A stretch of DNA of 16,105 nucleotides from Candidatus Poribacteria bacterium (GTDB lineage Bacteria > Abyssobacteria > SURF-5), in NCBI GenBank assembly GCA_016215705.1, contig JACRIR010000006.1, forward strand, positions 1 through 16,105, written 5' to 3'. The notes below the pieces were generated by a model. The model had not been told where the DNA came from and made no database searches. It saw only the letters and a program-made list of their open reading frames with translations. Shown here in pieces: positions 5,596-13,865 of the stretch (the first letter of the stretch is position 1; each line of letters begins with the position of its first letter). Position numbers and translations under genes: made by a program.

Positions 5596-6861
5596 ATGCG
5601 CCAGAGCGGGGCGATAGAACTTATGGGGTTTAAACGATACAATTTATCTTCAAAAAATGAACAAAAGAATTTGCGAAATATGAACAACGATTCTGTCGAG
5701 AATACGAAGGTCGCAGCGCGGGGGAGTCGCAACCAGGATGCAATCGGAGAGTTGCTTCAGGTATTCTGGGGTCGCTACGGTTATCGCAAGCAGAGACTGG
5801 CGGCTGTGCTGACACGATTCGCGAAAAGACATTCCATTTACCGTTCTATTGCGCCTCCCGCTCATTGCTACATCGAACTGAACACGTACTGCAATCTGAA
5901 ATGCCCATTGTGCCCGAGCGGATCAGGCAATATCGACCGCATTCCGAAAGCCATGGAGTGGGACATTTTCAGATTGATTGTGGATGATTTGGCAAAATTT
6001 CGCGTCAACTCCACGCTCAATATGTGGGGCGAGCCGCTGCTTAACCCGGAATTCATCCCCATGACTCGCTACGCGCATGAGAAAGGTTTGAGGAGTCTAT
6101 CGTGCAACACCAATGGGAACATAGACAAGGATGAGGCGTGGTTCAGGGAACTGGTCCAGAGCGGACTCTCAAGCATTCTCATTGACATTGACGGCGCGGA
6201 CGCAGAAACTTACGGCAAATATCGCAAGAGAGGTCGTTTCGAGCTTGTTCTGGATTTCTTCCGAAAACTGGGCGAAGCCAAGAAGAGCCTTCATTCAGAT
6301 TTGCCGCATGTTATTGCGCTTACGGTTGTGAACCGATATAACCAGGATCAGCTTGACGACATCCGATCGCTCATTGAGTCGTTTGGAGTTACCGAATTAA
6401 GGACACGAAATATCGGCCACATCGGGATGATCCCTATTAAGGCAGGAATGTTCGCGGAATTCATGCAGACCAAATATCCCGAACAAAACCCTCAAGCTAT
6501 TGATAAAGAAGGGATGGTCTGCTTTTATCCTTCCGTCAGTCCTCCTCAGCAGTTGATATGCGAATATTTGTGGGATGGACTGGCGATTGATGAATGCGGC
6601 AATTACGTGCCGTGCTGCAAAGAATACTCGACGACCTCAGTGCTCGGGAACGTTCGCGAGATAAGTCCGACCGAATTCTGGTTTTCGAGGACGATGGCCG
6701 AATTCCGCAAGAGAAACCTGCTCGATCCTCTTTCCATACCGCTTTGCGCAAAATGTTACTTCGTCTGTCATATACGTGGGTTCGTAAGCGAACCAGTGAG
6801 AAGATTTGGTCCCGCTTCCGGACCCGAGACCGATCGAAGGACTGAAAATCCTTCATGCTGA
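5596..6861 (+). CDS. Radical SAM/SPASM domain protein, glycan cluster
   Basis: The protein has 421 residues. The radical SAM motif C99xxxC103xxC106 ('YCNLKCPLC') binds the 4Fe-4S cluster that cleaves S-adenosylmethionine. 'LNMWGEPLLN' is the GGEP-like SAM-binding strand, and 'DIDGADAETYGKYRKRG' is typical of this family. The C-terminal part has a SPASM-like set of cysteines ('CGNYVPCCKEY' and 'LCAKCYFVC') for auxiliary clusters. The first ~45 residues look unstructured. ATG 5596 is chosen for its AAGGA site, although ATG 5680 cannot be excluded. Such proteins occur in surface-polysaccharide and peptide-modification loci. The reaction here is unknown, but position between an SGNH protein and AsnB suggests glycan or sugar-nucleotide modification. 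The protein ending at 15404 and beyond is a relative: compare 'NLYNWGEPFLN' and 'SLDGATQATYEKYRVKG'. Confidence 0.88.
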   Translation: MRQSGAIELMGFKRYNLSSKNEQKNLRNMNNDSVENTKVAARGSRNQDAIGELLQVFWGRYGYRKQRLAAVLTRFAKRHSIYRSIAPPAHCYIELNTYCNLKCPLCPSGSGNIDRIPKAMEWDIFRLIVDDLAKFRVNSTLNMWGEPLLNPEFIPMTRYAHEKGLRSLSCNTNGNIDKDEAWFRELVQSGLSSILIDIDGADAETYGKYRKRGRFELVLDFFRKLGEAKKSLHSDLPHVIALTVVNRYNQDQLDDIRSLIESFGVTELRTRNIGHIGMIPIKAGMFAEFMQTKYPEQNPQAIDKEGMVCFYPSVSPPQQLICEYLWDGLAIDECGNYVPCCKEYSTTSVLGNVREISPTEFWFSRTMAEFRKRNLLDPLSIPLCAKCYFVCHIRGFVSEPVRRFGPASGPETDRRTENPSC

Positions 6862-6870
6862 GTGTTGCTC

Positions 6871-8691
6871 ATGTGCGGCATTGTAGCTACTATAAACGTG
6901 CGTGCTTCCGAAGCGTCAAGACGTCGGAGTCTGCAAGCCCTCAAGGAGCGAGGTCCTGATAGTGAAGGACAATGGACTTCGCCGGCGCAAAGCGTCTGGC
7001 TGGGGCATAGACGCCTATCGATCGTCGATCTGACGGATGCAGGGACTCAACCCATGCGCAATGAGGACAGCAGTATTCGGCTCGTATGCAACGGCGAAAT
7101 ATACAACTATCCTTCTCTGAAGACTGAATTGGAGGCTTTAGGGCACAAGTTTTATTCGCACAGCGATAGCGAAGCGATCATTCACGCATATGAACAGTGG
7201 GGCGAGGAGTTCGTCAGTCATCTCGAGGGTATGTTTGCGTTTGCGTTATGGGACGAACGAAACCAGAAGCTTTTTGCCGCGCGCGACAGAGTAGGAATCA
7301 AGCCGCTTTATTATTACTCCTCCGGTGATGCGCTTGCGCTCGCTTCTTCGGCAGGCGCGCTCTTGTGTTTTCTGAAGGACAAGCCGGCGCCGGAGCCTCT
7401 TTCCGTCGCATATGTGATGACGCTGGGCTACATTCCCTCGCCGTGGAGCGTTTGGCGGGGAGTAAGCAAGCTCGAGCCCGGGCATATCCTTGTCTGGCAA
7501 GCCAAGAAAGGCGCGCGGGTCTTACGGTACTGGGAGCCACCGCGCGAGATCGACAGTGACAGCCGGCCGGACCTCGAAGAGTGGCGTGATCTTTTCGCAC
7601 AAGTGCTCTCGGAGCACTTATTGGCCGATGTTCCCCTTGGCTTTTTTCTCTCCGGCGGGCTCGACTCGTCCTCGATAGCCGCGGGACTGGGCGAGTCGGG
7701 CCACTCGTTACAGGCGTTGACTGTAAGCTTTCCAAGCGGCGGTTTGGATGAGTCGCCCATCGCCGAAGCCACGGCCAGACATCTCGGTCTTCCGCACCGG
7801 CGGATACCGCTGCAACTCGAGGACGTGAGTTCGCTTCTGCGCTCGGTCGCGCAAGCTTACGACGAACCGCAGGGATACAGCGCATTGCTTACCATGTATC
7901 TGATAACCAAGGCCGCGGCCATGGACTTCAAGGTGGTGTTGGCCGGTGACGGCGGCGACGAGGTCTTCGGTGGCTATACATGGTACGCAAACCTCGATGG
8001 GAAACCGAATCCGGCCGCCCATCTCACAAGAAGGGTGTTTCGTTCTTTTGTTTCCGGCGACGCAAAGCCGCTCATGCGGCAGCGCGCTGCGCGCGCATTC
8101 CAGAATGTATCACCGCTCCATCGACACGCTTGGCGTTTGTTCCCGAGGTTTTTACCGGAAGAAGCCGAGGCGCTTCTCAAACCGATGGGACTTCGGTTCA
8201 GCGATGAACAGATGCTTGCGCCGTTACGGAAGCACTTCATTTCTTCGCTCCCGCTCAAGCGCGCGCTTCAGAGGGTAGACCTTATGAGCTTCTGCTCGGA
8301 TTCGATACTTGCGAAAGTGGATCGCGCAAGCATGGCGCATTCGCTCGAGGTGCGTGTGCCGTTTCTCGACCGGCGGGTAGTCGAGCGTTTCATCACGGCG
8401 CCCCTCAATCCACGTGAAGACTCCGAGAGCAAGCCGATTCTCAGGGATTATTTGCGACCGCGTGTTCCCTCTGCTGTGCTATCGGCGCCGAAGCAGGGCT
8501 TCAGCCTGCGCATTCTAGACGGGTTCGATTGGGATTCGGCCGTGGATGCGATTCAGAGTGGGCCTTGGCTAAGGGCCGGCTACTGGGACAACAACTGGAA
8601 GGCGCTCGTTCAGCCGGGTGTTCCTTATCGTGAGGCGCGAATATGGACTCTGCTAATGTTGACGCGATGGGGAGAGGCGTGGCTTTCGTAG
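6871..8691 (+). CDS. asnB: Asparagine synthetase-type glutamine amidotransferase
   Basis: The protein has 606 residues and two domains. The N-terminal class II glutamine amidotransferase begins MCGIVA, with Cys2 as the nucleophile exposed after Met removal. This fixes the start at ATG 6871 rather than the GTG at 6862. 'GHRRLSIVDL', 'NGEIYNY' and 'ARDRVGIKPLYYY' are typical. The C-terminal ATP-pyrophosphatase domain carries SGGLDSS at 261-267, 'LAGDGGDEVFGGY' and 'VDRASMAHSLEVRVPFLD'. The known reaction is glutamine- and ATP-dependent amidation of aspartate. AsnB-like copies inside polysaccharide loci are often thought to amidate uronic acids or other carboxylates, and that reading suits this location. 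It starts 9 bases after the radical SAM stop without a clear ribosome binding site, suggesting coupling. All catalytic motifs are present. Confidence 0.95.
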   Translation: MCGIVATINVRASEASRRRSLQALKERGPDSEGQWTSPAQSVWLGHRRLSIVDLTDAGTQPMRNEDSSIRLVCNGEIYNYPSLKTELEALGHKFYSHSDSEAIIHAYEQWGEEFVSHLEGMFAFALWDERNQKLFAARDRVGIKPLYYYSSGDALALASSAGALLCFLKDKPAPEPLSVAYVMTLGYIPSPWSVWRGVSKLEPGHILVWQAKKGARVLRYWEPPREIDSDSRPDLEEWRDLFAQVLSEHLLADVPLGFFLSGGLDSSSIAAGLGESGHSLQALTVSFPSGGLDESPIAEATARHLGLPHRRIPLQLEDVSSLLRSVAQAYDEPQGYSALLTMYLITKAAAMDFKVVLAGDGGDEVFGGYTWYANLDGKPNPAAHLTRRVFRSFVSGDAKPLMRQRAARAFQNVSPLHRHAWRLFPRFLPEEAEALLKPMGLRFSDEQMLAPLRKHFISSLPLKRALQRVDLMSFCSDSILAKVDRASMAHSLEVRVPFLDRRVVERFITAPLNPREDSESKPILRDYLRPRVPSAVLSAPKQGFSLRILDGFDWDSAVDAIQSGPWLRAGYWDNNWKALVQPGVPYREARIWTLLMLTRWGEAWLS

Positions 8692-8789
8692 TTCATTGAC
8701 GTCAAGAACAAATGCAGCCATCCACAGTCAAAAAGCTTAGGGACCCGGAGGACAGGCCGTTCCCCGGCAAGTAAGGCGGTGTCTTAAAC

Positions 8790-9926
8790 GTGCGAATCCT
8801 GGTAGCGGCGGCGTTCGAGGCAGGCTCGCAACACGCCCACACGATAAACACTGTGAAGATGGCTCAGGGATTCGCTTCGCTCGGGCACGGAGTCACAATT
8901 CTGTGTAAGCAGCCGCTCTCGGGCGAACTCAGGAGTGCAGGCCTTTCGGCGATGTACGGCGTGCCCGAGTCAATCAGATGGGTTCAGGGTCCTTTTCGGA
9001 AACTGCTGGGACGGCCTATCGGACTTCACTGGGATTTTGCGATTATTGCCCTCATGGCGGCGCTCAAGGCGCGTCCTGATTTCGTGTACGCCCGCAACTA
9101 CATTCTGCCGTATTTGACATCGCTGTCAGGATGGCCGACAGTTGCCGAAACGCATGCGCATCCGGACAATGAAACGAAAGCTTTCCGGCGGATGTTGAAA
9201 GGGACGTCAAACAGGAATTTCAAGTTGCTTGTGACTATTTCCGAAAGCCTTGCAGAGGCATACCGGGCGCGAGGGGTATTGCCGGAGAAAATAATTGTGT
9301 TGCCGGACGCGGCCGACACGGAGCTTTTCCGCCGGCCCGCGCAGTTGCCAACGAGTCCGTACAATGGAAAGAAGCCAGTCGTTGCATATGCGGGTCACCT
9401 ATACGACTACAAGGGAATCCCGACTGTTCTGGAAGCGGCGGCAATGCTGCCTGATGTTCAGTTCCATTTTGTCGGGGGGTTTCCCGAGGATATCAAGCGC
9501 CAAAAGGAAAGGGCGAAGTCGTTTGGGGCCCACAACGTTTGTTTTCACGGCATGAAGCCGCACCGTGAGGTTCCGTCATATCTCTGGCATGCCGATGTGT
9601 TGTTACTGCCGCCATCGGCCGACCATCCGAGTTCGCAGTGGACAAGCCCTGTGAAATTGGGTGAGTACCTGGCTTCCGGCACACCCGTTGTAGCCTCATC
9701 TATCCCGGCGCTCAAGGATTTGCTTTCAGATGATGAAGTGAGATTTGCGGTTCCGGATAATGCGCGCGCTCTTGCGGAGGCGATAAGATATGTGCTCGAT
9801 GATTGTCAGTACTCCGGTTCTCTCAGTCGGGCCGGTACGAAGAAAGCTGAGGCTCTTTCGATAGGGGAAAGAGCGAGGAGAATACTGGAACGCGCGTATG
9901 TCTCACAAGAAAGTATACATCAATAG
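8790..9926 (+). CDS. Glycosyltransferase family 4 (GT-B fold)
   Basis: The protein has 378 residues with a GT-B layout. The N-terminal acceptor half begins 'RILVAAAFEAGSQHAHTINTVKMAQGFASLGHGV'. The C-terminal donor half includes 'VLPDAADTELF', 'VVAYAGHLYDYKGI', 'VQFHFVGG', and the family signature region 'SPVKLGEYLASGTPVVAS'. Family GT4 enzymes transfer sugars from nucleotide-sugar donors on the cytoplasmic face of the inner membrane. There is no signal or membrane segment. The start is GTG 8790 with AAGGCGG 10 bases upstream; an in-frame TAA at 8772 rules out longer versions. The 98-base gap from asnB shows no promoter I trust. The 3' end overlaps the next methyltransferase gene by 29 bases, so the two are tightly coupled. 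Sugar specificity cannot be read from sequence. Confidence 0.92.
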   Translation: MRILVAAAFEAGSQHAHTINTVKMAQGFASLGHGVTILCKQPLSGELRSAGLSAMYGVPESIRWVQGPFRKLLGRPIGLHWDFAIIALMAALKARPDFVYARNYILPYLTSLSGWPTVAETHAHPDNETKAFRRMLKGTSNRNFKLLVTISESLAEAYRARGVLPEKIIVLPDAADTELFRRPAQLPTSPYNGKKPVVAYAGHLYDYKGIPTVLEAAAMLPDVQFHFVGGFPEDIKRQKERAKSFGAHNVCFHGMKPHREVPSYLWHADVLLLPPSADHPSSQWTSPVKLGEYLASGTPVVASSIPALKDLLSDDEVRFAVPDNARALAEAIRYVLDDCQYSGSLSRAGTKKAEALSIGERARRILERAYVSQESIHQ

Positions 9927-10683
9927 GAGATTGGCTTTCTATGGCGCGCCTGGCGCCAGCTCTCAGTTCTGGGGGAATCATTGGGAGAATCAGGACTGGC
10001 GAGCGTGGCTCGATGGATCGAAGAGCGGCGCATTGGGTCATCCGGAGGAGTTATTCGCCAGATATCTCCCGAAAGAAGGTAGAATACTCGAGGCCGGCTG
10101 CGGGCTTGGACAGATTGTTGTAGCTTTGAGGGCACGCGGGTATGACGCTGAAGGGGTGGAGTTCAGCGAGAAGACGGTATCAATGGTCAAACAGTATCTG
10201 GGCGAATGCCCGATACAGGTCGGCGACGTGAGGAATCTCGATTATCCGGACAATCATTTTTCCGCATACATTTCGCTCGGCGTGATGGAACACTTCGAGC
10301 AGGGACCGGAACCAATATTGAAGGAAGCATACAGAGTGCTGAGAGACAGCGGATATGCGCTCATTTCTGTCCCGCGGATTCATTCTATCCGGAAAGTGAA
10401 GACATGGCTGGGTTTCTATTCGGGCGCACCGGCGGGCGACTTCTATCAGTACGCCTTCGAGGGAGGCGATTTCGAGGATATTCTGAGGAAAGAAGGATTC
10501 TCAGTCGAACACCGTCATTACTATGGTTCAGTCAAGGGCATCAAGGATGAGGTCGCATTGTTCAATTTTTTCTACAAGCGAAACCGAATATCCCCCGAGA
10601 TGCTGGACAGGATCGAGAGAAGCCGACTGCTGAATCGGTTGGCTTCGCATATGGTTCTTTTTGTCGCTCGAAAGAGACTCTGA
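9898..10683 (+). CDS. Class I SAM-dependent methyltransferase (first)
   Basis: The protein has 261 residues with a Rossmann-like methyltransferase core. Motif I is 'ILEAGCGLGQ' (63-72), the acidic end of strand beta-2 lies in 'AEGVEFS', and 'VGDVRNLDYPDNHFSAYISLGVMEHF' covers motifs II-III. This is the Methyltransf_11-like pattern. The N-terminal 60 residues contain Trp-rich 'FWGNHWENQDWRAW', perhaps for substrate recognition. It begins inside the upstream GT4 gene (29-base overlap) and ends five bases before the next GT4 ATG. Co-expression with glycosyltransferases makes O-methylation of a sugar or lipid-linked glycan, or capping of a chain end, plausible. The acceptor is unknown and no cysteine-based radical chemistry is present. 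Confidence 0.88.
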   Translation: MSHKKVYINRRLAFYGAPGASSQFWGNHWENQDWRAWLDGSKSGALGHPEELFARYLPKEGRILEAGCGLGQIVVALRARGYDAEGVEFSEKTVSMVKQYLGECPIQVGDVRNLDYPDNHFSAYISLGVMEHFEQGPEPILKEAYRVLRDSGYALISVPRIHSIRKVKTWLGFYSGAPAGDFYQYAFEGGDFEDILRKEGFSVEHRHYYGSVKGIKDEVALFNFFYKRNRISPEMLDRIERSRLLNRLASHMVLFVARKRL

Positions 10684-10687
10684 GGGA

Positions 10688-11833
10688 ATGGAGAATACGA
10701 AGCCAAAATTGATGCTTCTTTTTACTCGCGGCGTATCGCTACAGGTTTGGGATTCCATCGGGATGCTCGAACGCGAAATCGAACTTTATCGGCGTCTTTT
10801 ACCCCATCTGTCGCGGATCAGCTTCCTGACATATGGAGATGACAGCGAACTTAGATATCAACCTCTGCTCGACGGCATAAAGATCATTCCAAACAGCCGG
10901 CGGCTCACGCCGACACGGTTCAGCATTGTTGCGCCGTTCCTGTTCCGCAAGGAGTTTCGCGATGCCGACATTGTAAAGACCAACCAGTTGGACGGCGCAT
11001 GGACCGGGGTGATTGCCAAGCTGTTTTTTCGGAAAAAACTTATTGTCAGATGCGGCTATCTCAGATCGTTCACGTACCAGAAGCTTTTCGGTGATAACTG
11101 GCACACGCATTGGGCTTTTCTCCTGGAGAAGTTATCTTTCAAGTTGGCTGACGCATGCATCGTATCAGCGTCGAGCCATAGCACATATTTGAGTAAGGTT
11201 CATAAGATTCCGGAGAGGAAAGTTCTCGTGGTCCCCAACGCAATTGACACCAAGATTTTTTGTCCTCTGCCGACGGTTGAAAGGGAGAAGGGTTTAGTAT
11301 GTTATGTCGGCAGACTCGCTCCGGAGAAGAACCTCGATCTTCTTTTCGACGCCGCTGCCGGTCTCCCGGGCATCAAGCTTCTCATCATCGGCAATGGCCC
11401 GCTTAGAGCAATGCTCGAGAGGAAAGCGACAGACAACAAGCTCGATGTCGAGTTTCACTCGCGTATGCCGAACCATGAGCTTCCTCAATTTCTGAACCGA
11501 GCTTGTATGTACGCTCAGCCCTCGTCATATGAGGGATGTCCGAAGACGCTGCTCGAGGCGATGTCCTGCGGGCTGCCAGTAATCGGCACGGACGTTGAAG
11601 GTATCAGCGACATCATTTGCCATCGCGAGAACGGCGTTTTGTGTGACAAATCCGTACAAGGCATAAGGGATGCGATCCTGAGTATGCTTGGAGATGATAC
11701 AATGGCTGAACATATGGGCAAAAAGGCCCGTCAATATGTGACTGAATATCATTCCATCGACCGCATAGTGCAAAAGGAGTTGGAAATCATACGGATGCTT
11801 TATGGGCAGCAGAAGAGCGAGATTGAGCGATGA
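10688..11833 (+). CDS. Glycosyltransferase family 4 (second)
   Basis: The protein has about 381 residues and a GT-B fold. N-terminal 'LMLLFTRGVSLQVWDSIGMLEREI' starts the acceptor domain. 'VVPNAIDTKIF', 'LVCYVGRLAPEKNLDLL', 'LLIIGNGPL' and the donor signature 'QPSSYEGCPKTLLEAMSCGLPVIGTDVEGISDII' with its ExxxxxxxE-type spacing define GT4. Annotating from TTG 10661 would overlap the methyltransferase end; I prefer ATG 10688, although the GAGGG just before it is very close. The stop overlaps the next ATG as ATGA. It is distinct in sequence from the first GT4, so it likely adds a different sugar or linkage. It is presumably cytoplasmic or membrane-associated. Confidence 0.92.
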   Translation: MENTKPKLMLLFTRGVSLQVWDSIGMLEREIELYRRLLPHLSRISFLTYGDDSELRYQPLLDGIKIIPNSRRLTPTRFSIVAPFLFRKEFRDADIVKTNQLDGAWTGVIAKLFFRKKLIVRCGYLRSFTYQKLFGDNWHTHWAFLLEKLSFKLADACIVSASSHSTYLSKVHKIPERKVLVVPNAIDTKIFCPLPTVEREKGLVCYVGRLAPEKNLDLLFDAAAGLPGIKLLIIGNGPLRAMLERKATDNKLDVEFHSRMPNHELPQFLNRACMYAQPSSYEGCPKTLLEAMSCGLPVIGTDVEGISDIICHRENGVLCDKSVQGIRDAILSMLGDDTMAEHMGKKARQYVTEYHSIDRIVQKELEIIRMLYGQQKSEIER

Positions 11834-12657
11834 TACCGGCCAGGTGGCGACACATGATGCTCATAAGAGTACTCCGGCGCGCTGCGGCCAGTGCGCTCGA
11901 CAACAACAAAGCGTCCGGCGACGGAGAGGACAGTATACGTTCGGTTGTTGAACTAGTGGATGAGCTTCGAACGATCGTAGCGAGAGTTGAAAGTACTGTT
12001 TCAGGGAAGGAAGGTCGTTCCGCCGTCATCCCCATCATGAAGTCATTGCTGAGTCTGGACAATGAGCTCTACAAGGCCATTTCCGTCGGTGCGTGCAAAT
12101 ATGACAACGGGATACATCCCAAGCACCGCCTAATGAAGTACCACGAATTCTTTTGCAAGAATGTAGGCACTGAAGATACTGTCCTCGACATAGGCTGCGG
12201 CAACGGGTTCCTGACGAGTGATGTTGCCAAATGCACCAGTGGGCGGGTTGTCGGCATTGACATGAACCGGGGAAACATCGACTTCGCCAAGAAGCATTAC
12301 CATGCAGACAACATAGAATATATATACGGCGACGTGAATACCGACATCAAGCCCGGCCATTTCGACATAGTCATTCTTTCAAACGTGCTTGAACATCTGT
12401 CCAATCGCGTCGGGTTTCTGAGGCAGGTTCGAGAAAAGGTTTCCCCTTCAGAATTCCTGCTTCGTGTGCCCATGTATGAACGCGAATGGATGGTTCCCCT
12501 GAAGCAGGAATTGGGGATAGACTACCTGCTTGATGCAACGCATGAAATCGAGTACACGCAGGAACAGTTTTTCGAGGAGCTTAAGGCAGCCGGACTCGTT
12601 CCCGAGGCATGGGAAATCCGGTGGGGGGAGATTTGGTGTTGCGCGACGCCAGAGTAA
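11830..12657 (+). CDS. Class I SAM-dependent methyltransferase (second)
   Basis: The protein has 275 residues. A helical N-terminal region (about 10-95) precedes the SAM domain. 'GIHPKHRLMKYHEFF' leads into motif I 'VLDIGCGNGF' (118-127), then 'VVGIDMN', 'YGDVN' and 'FDIVILSNVLEHL'. This form is frequent in O-antigen and exopolysaccharide loci. The start ATG overlaps the preceding stop (ATGA), indicating coupled translation with the second GT4. Sequence is clearly different from the first methyltransferase, so two separate methylation steps are likely. The acceptor is unknown. It is the last gene before a 230-base repeat-bearing gap. Confidence 0.9.
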   Translation: MIPARWRHMMLIRVLRRAAASALDNNKASGDGEDSIRSVVELVDELRTIVARVESTVSGKEGRSAVIPIMKSLLSLDNELYKAISVGACKYDNGIHPKHRLMKYHEFFCKNVGTEDTVLDIGCGNGFLTSDVAKCTSGRVVGIDMNRGNIDFAKKHYHADNIEYIYGDVNTDIKPGHFDIVILSNVLEHLSNRVGFLRQVREKVSPSEFLLRVPMYEREWMVPLKQELGIDYLLDATHEIEYTQEQFFEELKAAGLVPEAWEIRWGEIWCCATPE

Positions 12658-12794
12658 GGCGAAAGGCGATAAAAGGCTTGGGGAAAAAGGTGAAACGGGG
12701 AAAAGGTAAAGAAGGAACGCGAGAGTCGTGGGTCACGAGTTTCGGGCCTCGGGTCAACATAAGCGAATGAAGATACGAATCTATGAAATGGAAC
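12658..12794. other. Non-coding purine-rich spacer
   Basis: This first part of the 230-base gap between the second methyltransferase and the GT2 gene is G/A-rich on the plus strand. It contains several related 'TCGGGTC/TCGTGGGTC' pieces around 12725-12755, including the small hairpin TCGTG-GGT-CACGA. Minus-strand reading frames here look like low-complexity shadows. I see no convincing gene, terminator with U-tract or promoter. Confidence 0.5.
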
Positions 12795-12822
12795 GTCATT
12801 CTGAGCGAAGCGAAGAATCTCA
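12795..12822. repeat. Interspersed palindromic repeat, GTCATTCTGAGCGAAG type
   Basis: The stretch from GTCATTCTGAGCGAAGC to AAGAATCTC is a familiar element in intergenic regions of many environmental and metagenomic genomes. When translated, such elements give the spurious peptide 'ILRFAQND'. The ATTCT and AGAAT ends can pair. No transposase is linked. It lies 19 bases from a second palindromic element. Confidence 0.7.
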
Positions 12823-12840
12823 ATCCAAAATCCAAAAACA

Positions 12841-12867
12841 TGGATTCCCGCTTTCGCGGGAATGACA
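12841..12867. repeat. Interspersed palindromic repeat, ATTCCCGC hairpin type
   Basis: ATTCCCGC (12844-12851) and GCGGGAAT (12856-12863) form a perfect 8-pair hairpin with loop TTTC, flanked by TGG and GACA. This is the widespread element whose minus-strand reading gives the spurious peptide 'VIPAKAGI'. It ends 20 bases before the GT2 start codon, so it probably contributes to the mRNA leader of that gene. Confidence 0.75.
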
Positions 12868-12887
12868 AGAACAGCTTGATCTAAAGC

Positions 12888-13865
12888 ATGTCGCAACCTA
12901 AAGTCAGCGTTGTCATGGGCGTATATAATGGAGCGAGATTCCTGCGCGAAGCGGTGCAGAGCATTCTCGACCAGACGTTCAAAGACTTTGAGTTTTTGAT
13001 CGTAAATGATGGCTCGACCGACGTGACTGCGCGAATACTGAAGGAATTTTGCGACCCGCGCATCAAGGTCATAGAAAACACACGCAACGAAGGGCTAACG
13101 CGCAGCCTGATCAAAGGCTGCGGCATTGCGCGCGGCGAATATATCGCGCGCATGGACGCCGACGACATCAGCTATCCCATGCGGCTTCAGAAGCAGGTCG
13201 AGTTTCTCGAAGCTAACGCCGATTACTCGGTTGCCGGCACTCAGTTTCACTTTGTCGACAGCTCCGGGAAGCGGCGGCAGACTTCCGGAATGCCGTATCT
13301 GACGGAAGAAATCAGGCAGGTCTTGAGCCGGACGCAGTCGCCAGTCGCTCATGGCTCCGTAATGTTTGTGCGACACCACATTTTGGAATGCGGCGGGTAT
13401 CGCGAAGTTTTCCGGTACGCGCAGGATTACGACCTGTGGCTGCGGGTTATGGAGAAACACAAGATCACCAATCTGAAAGAGGTGCTGTATGGACTTCGGT
13501 TTCACCGCGAATCTACGACCCAACAGAAGTCTTACTATCAACTTTTGTTCGGGGAACTTGCGCGCCGGTTCGCCGAGATGCGGGGGGAAACAGGTTCCGA
13601 CCCGTTGATGCGCGGCGAAGTCGAGCAAGTGCGGCAGGAGATCGAATCCTGGTGGCCCGATGGAATAATTCAGAAGGGCAGGATACGTTCCGACAGCGCC
13701 TTGCGCCTTGCGCACGAATTGGTCCGTTGGGCGAAACTCTCCGACGTACTCTTGCTGTGGCTGAAATCGGTGGGGAATAGCCCGCTAAACAAGGAGGCAT
13801 GGCGATTCCTCGTATCGAAAGAGTTGCGCCAGCGCTTGAGCGACACGATCAAGAGGAGATTGTGA
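12888..13865 (+). CDS. Glycosyltransferase family 2 (GT-A fold)
   Basis: The protein has 325 residues. N-terminal 'KVSVVMGVYNGARFLREAVQSILDQTF' is the classic GT2 opening. 'IVNDGSTD' (39-45) and 'ARMDADD' (88-93, DxD-type metal and nucleotide-sugar binding) follow, then 'PVAHGSVMFVRHHI..CGGYRE' and 'AQDYDLWLR', the usual acceptor/catalytic-base region with the ED-like 'QDYD'. The C-terminal ~90 residues are variable. It likely acts in the cytoplasm, adding one sugar from a nucleotide-sugar donor. No clear ribosome binding site precedes ATG 12888, and the leader consists of interspersed repeats. The next gene begins directly after its stop, with AGGAG inside this gene's last codons. Specificity is unknown. 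Confidence 0.92.
   Translation: MSQPKVSVVMGVYNGARFLREAVQSILDQTFKDFEFLIVNDGSTDVTARILKEFCDPRIKVIENTRNEGLTRSLIKGCGIARGEYIARMDADDISYPMRLQKQVEFLEANADYSVAGTQFHFVDSSGKRRQTSGMPYLTEEIRQVLSRTQSPVAHGSVMFVRHHILECGGYREVFRYAQDYDLWLRVMEKHKITNLKEVLYGLRFHRESTTQQKSYYQLLFGELARRFAEMRGETGSDPLMRGEVEQVRQEIESWWPDGIIQKGRIRSDSALRLAHELVRWAKLSDVLLLWLKSVGNSPLNKEAWRFLVSKELRQRLSDTIKRRL

Noticed and set aside
6862-8691. GTG start at 6862 for the asparagine synthetase
   Set aside because: It would add three residues before MCGI and bury the catalytic cysteine that must be N-terminal; ATG 6871 is correct.
8712-8774. 20-codon ORF between asnB and the first GT4, in frame with the GT4 but closed by TAA
   Set aside because: It has no clear ribosome binding site, no recognisable motif, and its frame match with the GT4 is expected one time in three.
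12522-12896. Minus-strand ORF containing 'VIPAKAGI' and 'ILRFAQND'
   Set aside because: These peptides come from translating interspersed palindromic repeats and are a known source of spurious gene calls.
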